A DNA stretch of 61,359 nt from contig JAFWBT010000017.1 of assembly GCA_017507005.1 (NCBI GenBank), positions 1 through 61,359 on the forward strand, in the 5' to 3' direction. The notes beneath the pieces are model-generated. The model had not been told where the DNA came from. It saw only the letters and a list, made by a program, of their open reading frames with translations, and did not search any database. The position numbers were made by a program, and so were the translations under genes. Shown here piece by piece: positions 8,003 through 15,715 of the stretch (position 1 is its first letter; every line of letters starts with the position of its first letter). This DNA comes from Clostridia bacterium (lineage in GTDB: Bacteria > Bacillota > Clostridia > Christensenellales > Borkfalkiaceae).

Positions 8003-8063
8003 GAAAGCTCCTTATTCCTCAAAAAGAGGCTGCATTTGTGTTTTAGTCGGTTTGTAAAAATTG

Positions 8064-8109
8064 AGAAAAAGCCGCAGGAGTACGATAGGGTACGGCGTTG
8101 CGACTTTTT
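8064..8109 (-). terminator. Imperfect terminator-like hairpin after the HPr-like gene
   Basis: A long imperfect stem: AAAAAGCCGCA at the left pairs with TGCGACTTTTT at the right, with a GTAC-GATAGG-GTAC tip. It has U-runs on both strands and lies between the HPr-like and DUF4364 genes. Confidence 0.55.
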
Positions 8110-8140
8110 CTTGTTTTAAGAGTAAATTTTTGGAAAGGGC

Positions 8141-8368
8141 TTACGCCTCAAATTTCTTCAATCTTTCCAAAAGGTCGTCACAGTCGTTGTCATACACTTC
8201 CACGGTAATAGGTTGGGAAAGATCCAACGAGAAAATACCGAGGATAGATTTTGCGTCAACGACGTATTTGCCGCTCTTGAGCAGAATTTCATACGCGTAG
8301 TCTTGCGTGATGTTTACGAATTCCTTTACTCTTTGCGCCATTTCCAGCGAAATCTGAATTGATCTCAT
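8141..8368 (-). CDS. HPr-like protein without the phosphorylatable histidine
   Basis: 75 residues with the HPr fold signature YVVDAKSILGIFSLDL, where Ser41 aligns with the regulatory Ser46 of HPr. The GLHARPA active-site loop is missing: the matching segment (MAQRVKEFVNIT) has no histidine, so it cannot accept phosphate from enzyme I in the usual way. Related His-less HPr paralogues are common in Clostridia and resemble Crh in outline (Ser kept, His lost), so a regulatory role is plausible but unproven. ATG 8366-8368 is preceded by GGAGGTAAAAAACTGACT. Confidence 0.82.
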   Translation of the reverse strand: MRSIQISLEMAQRVKEFVNITQDYAYEILLKSGKYVVDAKSILGIFSLDLSQPITVEVYDNDCDDLLERLKKFEA

Positions 8369-8452
8369 AGTCAGTTTTTTACCTCCACTGAAATATTTCC
8401 TATATTATACATAAAATTTTTGGTAAAATCAAGATATTTTGTAAAAAAATCT

Positions 8453-8480
8453 TTGTTATTTTTTTAATTTGTGCTATAAT
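8453..8480 (+). promoter_or_regulatory. Extended -10 promoter of the Nudix gene
   Basis: TTGTTA (8453-8458), a 16-base spacer and TATAAT (8475-8480) preceded by TGC. It lies 85 bases before the ATG at 8565. Confidence 0.6.
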
Positions 8481-8564
8481 GATAACAAATCGAATAATTC
8501 TTGTTGATTTTGACAAATTTTGTCCCTTTTGCGTTCGTTGCGTGGATAGAAAAGGAGAAATGGT

Positions 8565-9101
8565 ATGGACTATACGGAAAAAACGATAAAAAAGAACTAT
8601 GTTTTCAAAGGAAAAATCCTTACGGTGCGCTGTGACGACGCGCAATTGCCCGACGGCAAGCCTTGCACTCGCGAGGTAATCGAACACAACGGCGGCGCTT
8701 GCGTTTTGTACGTCGAGGACGGGAAAATATTGCTCGTTCGGCAGTTTCGCTATCCGTACGGCGAGAGTATTTACGAGGTGCCCGCAGGCAAACTCGACAA
8801 AGGCGAAGCACCGGAGCACGCAGCTTTTCGTGAGTTGGAAGAAGAAGGCGGCGTAAAGGCAGGGCGTTTGGAATTGCTGTTCGTTATGTACCCCTCGCCT
8901 GGGTATACGGATGAAAAAATATACATCTATCGCGCCTACGACGGCGAAAAAATAGCGGCACACTTGGACGAGGACGAATTTTTAGACGCCGAGTGGATAC
9001 CCGTTGGGCGCGTCCGTGAAATGCTACAAAAGGGCGAATTTACGGACGGTAAAACGATTATTGCCTTGCAGGCGTATTTCTTATCGGAACAGTCCAAATA
9101 A
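8565..9101 (+). CDS. Nudix hydrolase, ADP-ribose pyrophosphatase type
   Basis: 178 residues, cytosolic. The Nudix box G-x5-E-x7-R-E-x2-E-E spans residues 75-97 (starting GKLDKGE and ending RELEEEGGV). The upstream FRYPYGESIYEVPAG and the downstream PSPGYTDEKIYIY segments match the NudF/ADP-ribose pyrophosphatase group, which splits ADP-ribose into AMP and ribose 5-phosphate. GGAGAAATGGT precedes ATG 8565. It is monocistronic, between the 8453 promoter and the 9181 terminator. Confidence 0.92.
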   Translation: MDYTEKTIKKNYVFKGKILTVRCDDAQLPDGKPCTREVIEHNGGACVLYVEDGKILLVRQFRYPYGESIYEVPAGKLDKGEAPEHAAFRELEEEGGVKAGRLELLFVMYPSPGYTDEKIYIYRAYDGEKIAAHLDEDEFLDAEWIPVGRVREMLQKGEFTDGKTIIALQAYFLSEQSK

Positions 9102-9180
9102 TAGTCGAAAGAACAGCCTAAATAAACAGTTGAAACAACGAAAAAAGGCGGAAGATTCCTCTATAACGAATACAACGAAA

Positions 9181-9212
9181 AGCGGAGTCGGGAATACCGA
9201 CTCCGCTCTTTT
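9181..9212 (+). terminator. Terminator of the Nudix gene
   Basis: An 11-bp perfect stem AGCGGAGTCGG/CCGACTCCGCT with a GAATA loop and a CTTTT tail. Confidence 0.9.
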
Positions 9213-9247
9213 AGAGTAAAGCGTTAAGGAGAAAAGAAGAAAAAAAC

Positions 9248-9460
9248 TTACTGGCAGCAGTTGCAGCCGCAATTACAAGGTGGCGTCAGCAAAGCGGACA
9301 GCGTACCGTTTTTGTAAAGGCAGAAGAGCAGGGCAAGAATGATGGGCAATCCGCATCCGCTAAAAACGTTCGAGCAGAAAACGCCGTCTTTCGAGCCGAG
9401 AATAAGCAACGCAATGAGTATCCAAAGGGTGACGTTATTACCCCGGGTGCAACAATTCAT
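9248..9460 (-). CDS. Small cysteine-rich membrane protein
   Basis: 70 residues. A CC pair at residues 3-4, two hydrophobic segments (about 11-22 and 37-50), and a C-terminal tail TPPCNCGCNCCQ. An excellent AGGAGG ribosome site (9465-9470) lies just before ATG 9458-9460, which supports real translation. Short clostridial proteins with N-terminal and C-terminal Cys clusters around a hydrophobic core are known, but I cannot name a function. The clusters could bind metal or form crosslinks. The 313-base gap to its right holds its leader and the promoter of the next gene. Confidence 0.65.
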   Translation of the reverse strand: MNCCTRGNNVTLWILIALLILGSKDGVFCSNVFSGCGLPIILALLFCLYKNGTLSALLTPPCNCGCNCCQ

Positions 9461-9637
9461 AAAAAACCTCCTGTGTTTCGCCGCAGGGGATATGTAATCG
9501 ACTCCTTGTTAGGAAAGCGCGCCTGCGGTTTTGTCTTTCTATTACATAATATTCTCAAATTACGGTTTTTGTGCCCGAAAATGGCGGAGATTGGAAGAAA
9601 AAATTGCGAGGTTTGTGCGATTAGTGCGTTCATTTTG

Positions 9638-9666
9638 TTGTGTAAATTAAAAAAATGCGTTATAAT
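9638..9666 (+). promoter_or_regulatory. Promoter of the pantothenate transporter-coaX operon
   Basis: TTGTGT (9638-9643), a 17-base spacer and a perfect TATAAT (9661-9666). The leader to ATG 9774 is about 100 bases and contains a GC-rich CGCG...CGCG segment but no riboswitch I recognise. Confidence 0.65.
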
Positions 9667-9773
9667 AGAGATAGCTTCGTGGCGCGTAGGCGTTCGCCGC
9701 GCGACCGTACAAACGAAGAAATACTTATTTTTGCTACGGGTATCTTGAAAAAGAACTCGATAGGAGGCTTTTT

Positions 9774-10454
9774 ATGAGAAAGAGCGGTTTTTTCTCGGCG
9801 AAGCGCATTACGGGTATGGCAGTGCTTTTGGCGCTCGTAATCGTTTTGCAGTTGTTTGGTAGTTATATCAAAATCGGCGCAACGCCGTTGAGCTTTATCC
9901 TCGTGCCTATCGTATTAGGCGGGGTGCTGTACGGGCCGATTGCAGGCGGATTGTTAGGCTTTGCGTTTGGCTTTATCGTATTTATGCAAGGCGTTTCGGG
10001 CGTTGACGGTTTTACGGCGATCTTGATACAAGATCATCCCATATACACGGCGTTGCTTTGTATGGGCAAAGGCGTAGCGGCAGGCGTCGTGCCTGCGTTG
10101 GTTTATCGCTGGCTCGCGAAAAAGAACGAATACGTTGCTGTTATTAGTGCGGCTGTGTGCGCGCCTATCGTGAATACGGGATTGTTTGTATTGGGTGCGT
10201 TAGCGTTTTTGCAAGATACCTTGCAGGCGAATTTTACGGACGGAACTTCCGTACTGTATTTCTTGATTATCGTCTGCGCTGGCGTAAACTTTTTGGTGGA
10301 ATTTGCAATCAATTTGGTTGCCTCGCCGTCCATATATCGTGTAATCAACATAATAACGGGCAGAAAAAACGTGAAAATAGATATAAAAGAGGACGAAAAC
10401 ATCGCGCCTTGTGACGGACAAGCGAAAAAGACGGAGGACGTCGTAGAACAATGA
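9774..10454 (+). CDS. ECF transporter S component, probably for pantothenate (PanT-like)
   Basis: 226 residues with about six membrane helices. The pattern KRITGMAVLLALVIVLQL, then KIGATPLSFILVPIVLGGVLYGPIAGGLLGFAFG, is typical of ECF S components, which bind a vitamin and dock on a shared EcfAAT energising module (not in this window). The stop overlaps the coaX start by four bases (ATGA), so the two are translationally coupled. Since CoaX phosphorylates pantothenate, I infer pantothenate as the substrate. The C-terminal 30 residues are polar and cytosolic. AGGAGG lies at 9762-9767. Confidence 0.85.
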   Translation: MRKSGFFSAKRITGMAVLLALVIVLQLFGSYIKIGATPLSFILVPIVLGGVLYGPIAGGLLGFAFGFIVFMQGVSGVDGFTAILIQDHPIYTALLCMGKGVAAGVVPALVYRWLAKKNEYVAVISAAVCAPIVNTGLFVLGALAFLQDTLQANFTDGTSVLYFLIIVCAGVNFLVEFAINLVASPSIYRVINIITGRKNVKIDIKEDENIAPCDGQAKKTEDVVEQ

Positions 10455-11236
10455 TTATTTGTATAGATATCGGTAATACGAATATAAAATACGCCATTTA
10501 CGACAAGGACGAGCTGAAAATGTCCTTCCGCGTGGCGACGGATTTTAAAAAGACTTCGGACGAATACGGCGAACAACTGACGGGTATGCTGGAAGCGCGC
10601 GGCGTTTCCGCGTCGGACGTAGAGGGCGGTATCATTTCTTCCGTTGTACCTTCGCTCGATTATACGATTGATAAAATGTGCGCGATTTATCTTGAAATTG
10701 AGCCGTTGCATATCGCGCCCGGCTTGAAATCGGGCTTGAATATCCGCTGTGACGACGCGCGCGAAGTGGGTGCAGACCGTATCGTAAATTGCGTTTCCGC
10801 CATTGTTGGCTACGGCGACGGAACACCTATGATTGTCGTGGATTTTGGTACGGCGACGACGTTTAATATCATCAGCGAGAATAATGAATTTATCGGCGGC
10901 GTCATCGCACCGGGGATTAAAGGCTCGCTTGATTCCCTCGTCAACGGCACGGCAAAGCTGCCAAGAGTGGAAATTGAAGCACCCAAGAGCATTATCGCCA
11001 AAAACACCGTAACGAATATGCAGGCAGGGATTGTGTTCGGCTTTGCTGGTTTGGTGGAATATATCGTTAGACGAATTAAGAAAGAACTGAAAAATCAGAA
11101 CGTTAAGACGATAGCGACGGGCGGTTTTAGCACGATTATAGCAAAAGAAATCGACGGGATTGACGTCGTGGATAAATTGTTGACCTTGAAAGGTCTTAAA
11201 TATTTATACGATTTGAATACGGAAAAAAGTGAATAA
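10451..11236 (+). CDS. coaX: Type III pantothenate kinase
   Basis: 261 residues. It catalyses the first step of coenzyme A synthesis, phosphorylation of pantothenate by ATP. ASKHA-fold motifs are all present: CIDIGNTNIK with Asp6, GADRIVN with the catalytic Asp109, VVDFGTATTF near 129-138 and GGVIAPGI near 149-156. It is coupled to the upstream S component by ATGA overlap, making an uptake-and-trap pair. The type III enzyme is not subject to CoA feedback in characterised cases. Confidence 0.95.
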   Translation: MIICIDIGNTNIKYAIYDKDELKMSFRVATDFKKTSDEYGEQLTGMLEARGVSASDVEGGIISSVVPSLDYTIDKMCAIYLEIEPLHIAPGLKSGLNIRCDDAREVGADRIVNCVSAIVGYGDGTPMIVVDFGTATTFNIISENNEFIGGVIAPGIKGSLDSLVNGTAKLPRVEIEAPKSIIAKNTVTNMQAGIVFGFAGLVEYIVRRIKKELKNQNVKTIATGGFSTIIAKEIDGIDVVDKLLTLKGLKYLYDLNTEKSE

Positions 11237-11294
11237 GGACGGGGCAGGTATGCGTTGAGCGCCCGTTTGATGGATAAAAGGAGTATATAACATC

Positions 11295-12581
11295 ATGAAA
11301 AAGAGAGTAGGCGTTGCGATTTTAGGTTTGGGTGTCGTCGGTGGCGGCACGTACAAAACGCTGGTAGACCACAGAGAGTTCTATTTAAAAACGCAAAACG
11401 TGGATATCGTTGTGGAAAGCGTGTTGGATAAAAACACGGCGCGTTTGAAAGAGCTTGGCGTGCCCGACGAATGTATTGCAAAGAGCATTGCGGAAGTCGT
11501 GGCAAATCCCGCTATCGATATCGTCATTGAAACGATTGGCGGCGTTGGCGTTGCAAAAGAATTCGTAATGATGGCGCTCAAAGAGGGTAAATCGGTCGTC
11601 ACGGCGAACAAGGAAATGATTAGTAAATGTTCGCACGAATTGGAACGCATTGCAAGAAGAAATGCTTGCGGTTTGTATTACGAGGCGAGCTGTGTTGGCG
11701 GCGTGCCTATAATCCGTACGCTGTTAGACGGCGTGCAGGCAAACCATATTACGGAAATGCTGGGTATCGTCAACGGTACGACGAACTATATCTTGACGAA
11801 GATGGCGCAAGAGGGCGCGGATTATCAAACGGCGCTGAAAGAAGCGCAGCGTTTGGGCTATGCGGAGTTCGATCCCACGAACGACGTTGAGGGCTTTGAT
11901 TCCACGTACAAGCTGTCTATTCTTTCCTCGATGGCGTTCCATACGAAAGTGCCGTATACGAAAGTGCACCGCGAGGGGATTTCGGCGGTGGATTCCAAGG
12001 ATATCGAGATAGGTAGAGAGTTTGGGTATACCCTCAAATTGCTCGCTATCGGTAAAAATTCGGACAAGGGCGTGGAAGTGCGCGTGCATCCCACGTTTAT
12101 TCCCTCGTCGCATCCTTTGGCGAGCGTAAACGATTCGTTCAACGCCGTATATTTGAGAGGCGACGCCGTAGACGATATTATGTTGTACGGCCGTGGCGCA
12201 GGCGCGTTCCCGACGGCGAGCGCGGTGGTGAGCGACGTTATTTATGCGGCAACGCATTCCGAAATCAAGTATTCCACTTTCAAAAACACGGCGACGGCGG
12301 ATAGCGACGTGAAGTTTATTTCCGACTTTGAGAGCGCGTATTACGTACGTTTGTTGGTAGATGATAAAGCGGGTGTTTTGGCGAAAGTGAGCGGTATTTT
12401 CGGCAAGTGCGGTATTTCTATCGTCAAGCTGACGCAGAAAGAAAAAGCGGCGGGCGAAGAAAGAGTGCCTTTGATTATCATCACGCACAAGACGTCGGAA
12501 AACAAGATGAAGAACGCTGTGGCGAAGATTAACGCGAGCGGGCTGGGTTGCGTAGAATCGGTAATCCGAGTAGAAGCGTAA
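11295..12581 (+). CDS. hom: Homoserine dehydrogenase
   Basis: 428 residues. It reduces aspartate semialdehyde to homoserine, the branch point to threonine and methionine. N-terminal Rossmann motif GLGVVGGG at about 11-18, VVTANKEMIS near 100, the substrate region GIVNGTTNYILT with EFDPTNDVEGFDSTYK, and a C-terminal ACT domain (about 350-428: VRLLVDDKAGVLAKVSGIFG) for allosteric control. AAAGGAG lies at 11276-11282 before ATG 11295. A hairpin with U-run follows the stop. Confidence 0.95.
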   Translation: MKKRVGVAILGLGVVGGGTYKTLVDHREFYLKTQNVDIVVESVLDKNTARLKELGVPDECIAKSIAEVVANPAIDIVIETIGGVGVAKEFVMMALKEGKSVVTANKEMISKCSHELERIARRNACGLYYEASCVGGVPIIRTLLDGVQANHITEMLGIVNGTTNYILTKMAQEGADYQTALKEAQRLGYAEFDPTNDVEGFDSTYKLSILSSMAFHTKVPYTKVHREGISAVDSKDIEIGREFGYTLKLLAIGKNSDKGVEVRVHPTFIPSSHPLASVNDSFNAVYLRGDAVDDIMLYGRGAGAFPTASAVVSDVIYAATHSEIKYSTFKNTATADSDVKFISDFESAYYVRLLVDDKAGVLAKVSGIFGKCGISIVKLTQKEKAAGEERVPLIIITHKTSENKMKNAVAKINASGLGCVESVIRVEA

Positions 12582-12588
12582 ACGATAA

Positions 12589-12618
12589 AAAGGGGGCGAA
12601 CATCGCCTCCTTTCTTTT
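12589..12618 (+). terminator. Terminator or attenuator after hom
   Basis: An 11-bp stem AAAGGGGGCGA/TCGCCTCCTTT (one G-T pair) with an ACA loop and a CTTTT tail. It ends 14 bases before the next start codon, so it could also damp read-through into that gene. Confidence 0.7.
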
Positions 12619-12632
12619 CAGGAGAGGGAATA

Positions 12633-13520
12633 ATGCAAGGATTGATACTCATCAACGCTTATCCAAACGGCGAAAAATTTATACGCCAAGGCGAAAGGAT
12701 AGCCGAGGCGTTGCGCAGTCTTGGCGTAAAGGCGGACGTTAAGAGAAACGGCGAAGTGTACGCGCTTGTGGACGAGCACGGCGAGCGGAAAACGAACGTT
12801 CAAGGTTACGATTTTGTCGTGTATCTGGACAAGGATAAATATTTGGGTAAAACGTTGGAAGAAAGCGGTATTCGGCTGTTTAACAGCGCGCGCGCCGTAG
12901 AGATATGCGACGATAAAATGTTGACGTATCTGGCGTTAAAAAATGCAGGCGTACGGCTGATTAAGACGATTGCCGCGCCTCTTTGCTATACGCCAAACGC
13001 CGTGGTAGAGGAAAAATTCTTAAATTTTGTTGCGAGCGAACTTGGTTTTCCGTTGGTGGTAAAAAAGAGTTACGGTTCGTTTGGCGCAGGCGTTCAACTC
13101 GTACATGGTATGCCCGAATTGCGTTTAGCGGCGCAAAATTGTCTATACGAGCCGCACTTTTTTCAGCAGTATATTTCCGCGTCGGCAGGCAAGGATATTC
13201 GCGTAATCGTGGTCGGAGGCAAAGCGATTGCCGCTATGGAACGTGTGGCGCAAAAGGGAGAGTTTCGTTCAAATATCGAGCTGGGCGGCGTAGGAAAAAA
13301 CATAACATTGACGGAGGAATATCGCACGGCGGCAGAGCGCGCGGCAACGTCGCTTAGGCTGGATTATTGCGGCGTCGATTTATTGGAAACGGACGAAGGC
13401 CCTATCCTTTGCGAGGTGAATTCCAACGCCTTTTTTGAGGGCTTGGAAAAGACGACGGGCGTCAACGTTGCGGCGGCGTACGCAGAACATATCGTGGTGA
13501 GCGTATCCCAACAAAAATAA
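12633..13520 (+). CDS. RimK-family ATP-grasp ligase
   Basis: 295 residues. The ATP-grasp signature is visible: FPLVVKKSYGSFGAGV (ATP-binding lysine and glycine loop, about 145-160), FFQQYISASAGKDIRVIVVGG (about 182-202), SNIELGG, and the metal-binding ILCEVNSNAFFEGLE near 258-272. The family ligates amino acids, often glutamate, to a carboxyl acceptor (ribosomal S6, coenzyme F420, mycosporine and other products). Neighbours do not identify the acceptor. AGGAGAGGG precedes ATG 12633. Confidence 0.85.
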   Translation: MQGLILINAYPNGEKFIRQGERIAEALRSLGVKADVKRNGEVYALVDEHGERKTNVQGYDFVVYLDKDKYLGKTLEESGIRLFNSARAVEICDDKMLTYLALKNAGVRLIKTIAAPLCYTPNAVVEEKFLNFVASELGFPLVVKKSYGSFGAGVQLVHGMPELRLAAQNCLYEPHFFQQYISASAGKDIRVIVVGGKAIAAMERVAQKGEFRSNIELGGVGKNITLTEEYRTAAERAATSLRLDYCGVDLLETDEGPILCEVNSNAFFEGLEKTTGVNVAAAYAEHIVVSVSQQK

Positions 13521-13546
13521 ACAAAAAAACAATATGAACACGAACG

Positions 13547-13584
13547 AAAGACGGCTAAACTGTGGGTTTGTCCGTCTTTTCTTT
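13547..13584 (+). terminator. Terminator of the RimK-like gene
   Basis: Stem AAAGACGG/CCGTCTTT with an inner AAAC/GTTT stem (13557-13560 with 13566-13569), followed by TTTTCTTTTG. Confidence 0.8.
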
Positions 13585-13626
13585 TGTTTGCAGACTACGC
13601 AAAACGAATTTGTTTCGGTTAAAACC

Positions 13627-13655
13627 TTGACATTTACGTTCGCGCATGTTATAAT
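13627..13655 (+). promoter_or_regulatory. Consensus sigma-A promoter of the capD-like gene
   Basis: TTGACA (13627-13632), a 17-base spacer and TATAAT (13650-13655), with a TGT extension of the -10. One of the strongest promoters in the window. It may serve capD and the downstream cyuA-like gene. Confidence 0.9.
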
Positions 13656-13708
13656 GTAGGGAGTATAATGATAATGAACTCGTTCATTACTGGACGGAGG
13701 TTTTGATA

Positions 13709-15622
13709 ATGAAAACAAAAAAATGTAACGTAGCCCCGAGAATTTTACTGGCGATAGCGGATATTTTCGTCGTATTTTTAGCGTCTTTGGCGGCGTTTTG
13801 GATGTTGACGTGGCTCAGCCACGGCATCACGTTCCCGTTGCCTTTGATTTTGTGGATTGCTGCAAACGTCGTGTTGACGCTCGTCGTGTTTGTTTTCCTC
13901 GGTTTATATACTATGGCGTTCTCGTCGGTGGGTGTGCTCGACGCCATACGTATTTGTTTTTCCATTATCATCCTCGGCGCAATCAATTTGGTTGCGGCGG
14001 CGTTTATCGGTAGAGCGCATAATATCGGGTTTAGTTATGTAATCGTATACATATCATTGCAATTTTTAGGCACGATGGCACTGCGTTTTATCAAGCGCTT
14101 TTTCTCGATTGTTAAGCGCACGTTCCATAAGAAAGACGACAAGAAAAAACGCGTTATGGTCGTTGGTGGCGGCGAAGCGGGGCTGACGCTGATTAAAGAA
14201 ATGATTTTCAGCGAAAAGAGCCTGTATAAGCCCGTTTGTATCGTGGATGACGACCTGAAATTACAAGGCAAAGACATCTACGACGTACGCGTGGCAGGCA
14301 CGACGAAAGACGTGAAAGAAATCGTGCAAAAATACGACGTATCGGAGATTTTTGTCGCGATGCCGTCGGTATGCAAAAAGACGCGCAGTGAAATTATTGC
14401 CCGTTGTAGCGATTGCGGCTGTCCCGTTAAGGTGTTACCCGGGATTTATCAGTTGGCGAGCGGTCAAGTTACGGTGTCCAAGCTCCGTCACGTGGAAATA
14501 CAAGACCTTTTAGGCAGAGAACAAGTAAAGGTGGACCTCGACGAGGTCATGGGCTACATAAAAGATAAAATCGTTATGGTAACGGGCGGTGGCGGCTCGA
14601 TTGGTAGCGAGCTTTGCCGTCAGATTGCCTCGCACGAACCCAAGGAATTGATTATTCTCGACATCTACGAAAACAACGCGTACGAGATTGAGCAGGAATT
14701 GAAACGCGCGTATCCACAGCTTCGTTTGTTGACGCTGATTGCGAGTATTCGTGACAAGGGCAAGATTCGCGACGTGTTTGATAAATACAGACCGAACATC
14801 GTATTCAACGCCGCCGCGCACAAGCACGTGCCGTTGATGGAAACGAGCCCGAACGAAGCGGTGAAAAACAACGTATTCGGCACGCTGAACGTCGCAAGAG
14901 CGGCAGACGAATTCGGCGTGGAAACGTTCGTGCAGATTTCCACGGACAAAGCCGTTAATCCCACGAATATCATGGGCGCGACCAAGCGTATTTGCGAAAT
15001 GATTATTCAAACGATTGGCAAGCACAGCAAAAATACCAAATTCGTAGCGGTGCGTTTTGGGAACGTGCTCGGCTCGAACGGCTCGGTAATTCCGCTCTTT
15101 AAAAAGCAGATAGCGGAAGGCGGTCCCGTAACGGTGACGCATAAGGATATTATTCGTTATTTTATGACGATTCCTGAGGCGGTGTCGCTCGTATTGCAGG
15201 CAGGCGCATACGCAAAAGGCGGTCAAATTTTCGTATTGGATATGGGCGAACCCGTTCGTATTTACGATTTGGCTTGCAATCTTATCAAGCTGTCCGGTTA
15301 CGAACCGAACGTGGATATTGAAATTAAATGCACGGGTTTGCGACCGGGTGAAAAATTGTACGAAGAACGCCTGATGAAAGAAGAGGGCTTGCAAAAAACG
15401 CCCAACGGGCTTATCAATATTGCAAAACCTATCCCCATGGACGAGGACGGGCTGTGGACGACGCTGGATAGATTGTACGAAGCGGCATACAGCGAAACGG
15501 ATAGTATGAAAGATTGGGTGAAAGAATTGGTGCCTACGTACACCATTGATAGGCGCGAAAGTCCTGCGGTGGAGTTTATGAGAACGGCGGCGGAAAACAC
15601 GAAAGCCGCAGGCAACGACTAA
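13709..15622 (+). CDS. Membrane-bound nucleoside-diphosphate-sugar 4,6-dehydratase (CapD/PglF/FlaA1-like)
   Basis: 637 residues from ATG 13709, set by GGAGG at 13696-13700 (a TTG six bases earlier is too close). Residues 1-130 hold four membrane helices, about 140-270 a CoA-binding-like Rossmann domain (MVVGGGEAGLTLIKEM), and about 280-600 the catalytic SDR domain with GGGGSIGSELCRQIA and the active-site STDKAVNPTNIMGATKR, where Met replaces the usual Tyr as in the large membrane dehydratases. It converts UDP-GlcNAc to a 4-keto-6-deoxy sugar for surface polysaccharide or glycoprotein. No other polysaccharide genes are adjacent. The 3' end holds an 8-bp tandem repeat. Confidence 0.92.
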   Translation: MKTKKCNVAPRILLAIADIFVVFLASLAAFWMLTWLSHGITFPLPLILWIAANVVLTLVVFVFLGLYTMAFSSVGVLDAIRICFSIIILGAINLVAAAFIGRAHNIGFSYVIVYISLQFLGTMALRFIKRFFSIVKRTFHKKDDKKKRVMVVGGGEAGLTLIKEMIFSEKSLYKPVCIVDDDLKLQGKDIYDVRVAGTTKDVKEIVQKYDVSEIFVAMPSVCKKTRSEIIARCSDCGCPVKVLPGIYQLASGQVTVSKLRHVEIQDLLGREQVKVDLDEVMGYIKDKIVMVTGGGGSIGSELCRQIASHEPKELIILDIYENNAYEIEQELKRAYPQLRLLTLIASIRDKGKIRDVFDKYRPNIVFNAAAHKHVPLMETSPNEAVKNNVFGTLNVARAADEFGVETFVQISTDKAVNPTNIMGATKRICEMIIQTIGKHSKNTKFVAVRFGNVLGSNGSVIPLFKKQIAEGGPVTVTHKDIIRYFMTIPEAVSLVLQAGAYAKGGQIFVLDMGEPVRIYDLACNLIKLSGYEPNVDIEIKCTGLRPGEKLYEERLMKEEGLQKTPNGLINIAKPIPMDEDGLWTTLDRLYEAAYSETDSMKDWVKELVPTYTIDRRESPAVEFMRTAAENTKAAGND

Positions 15623-15646
15623 ACGACTAAACGAATAAACGACTAA
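15615..15646 (+). repeat. Four-copy 8-bp tandem repeat over the capD-like stop codon
   Basis: The unit ACGACTAA occurs four times in a row (third copy ACGAATAA). The first copy contains the stop codon of the capD-like gene, and the rest lie in the spacer before the cyuA-like gene. Such arrays can change copy number by slippage. Confidence 0.8.
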
Positions 15647-15715
15647 ATAAATTAACGTGAAGATACAGCTACGATAAAGCCGATAAAAGGCGGGCGGGCG
15701 AGGGACTAGAAATAT

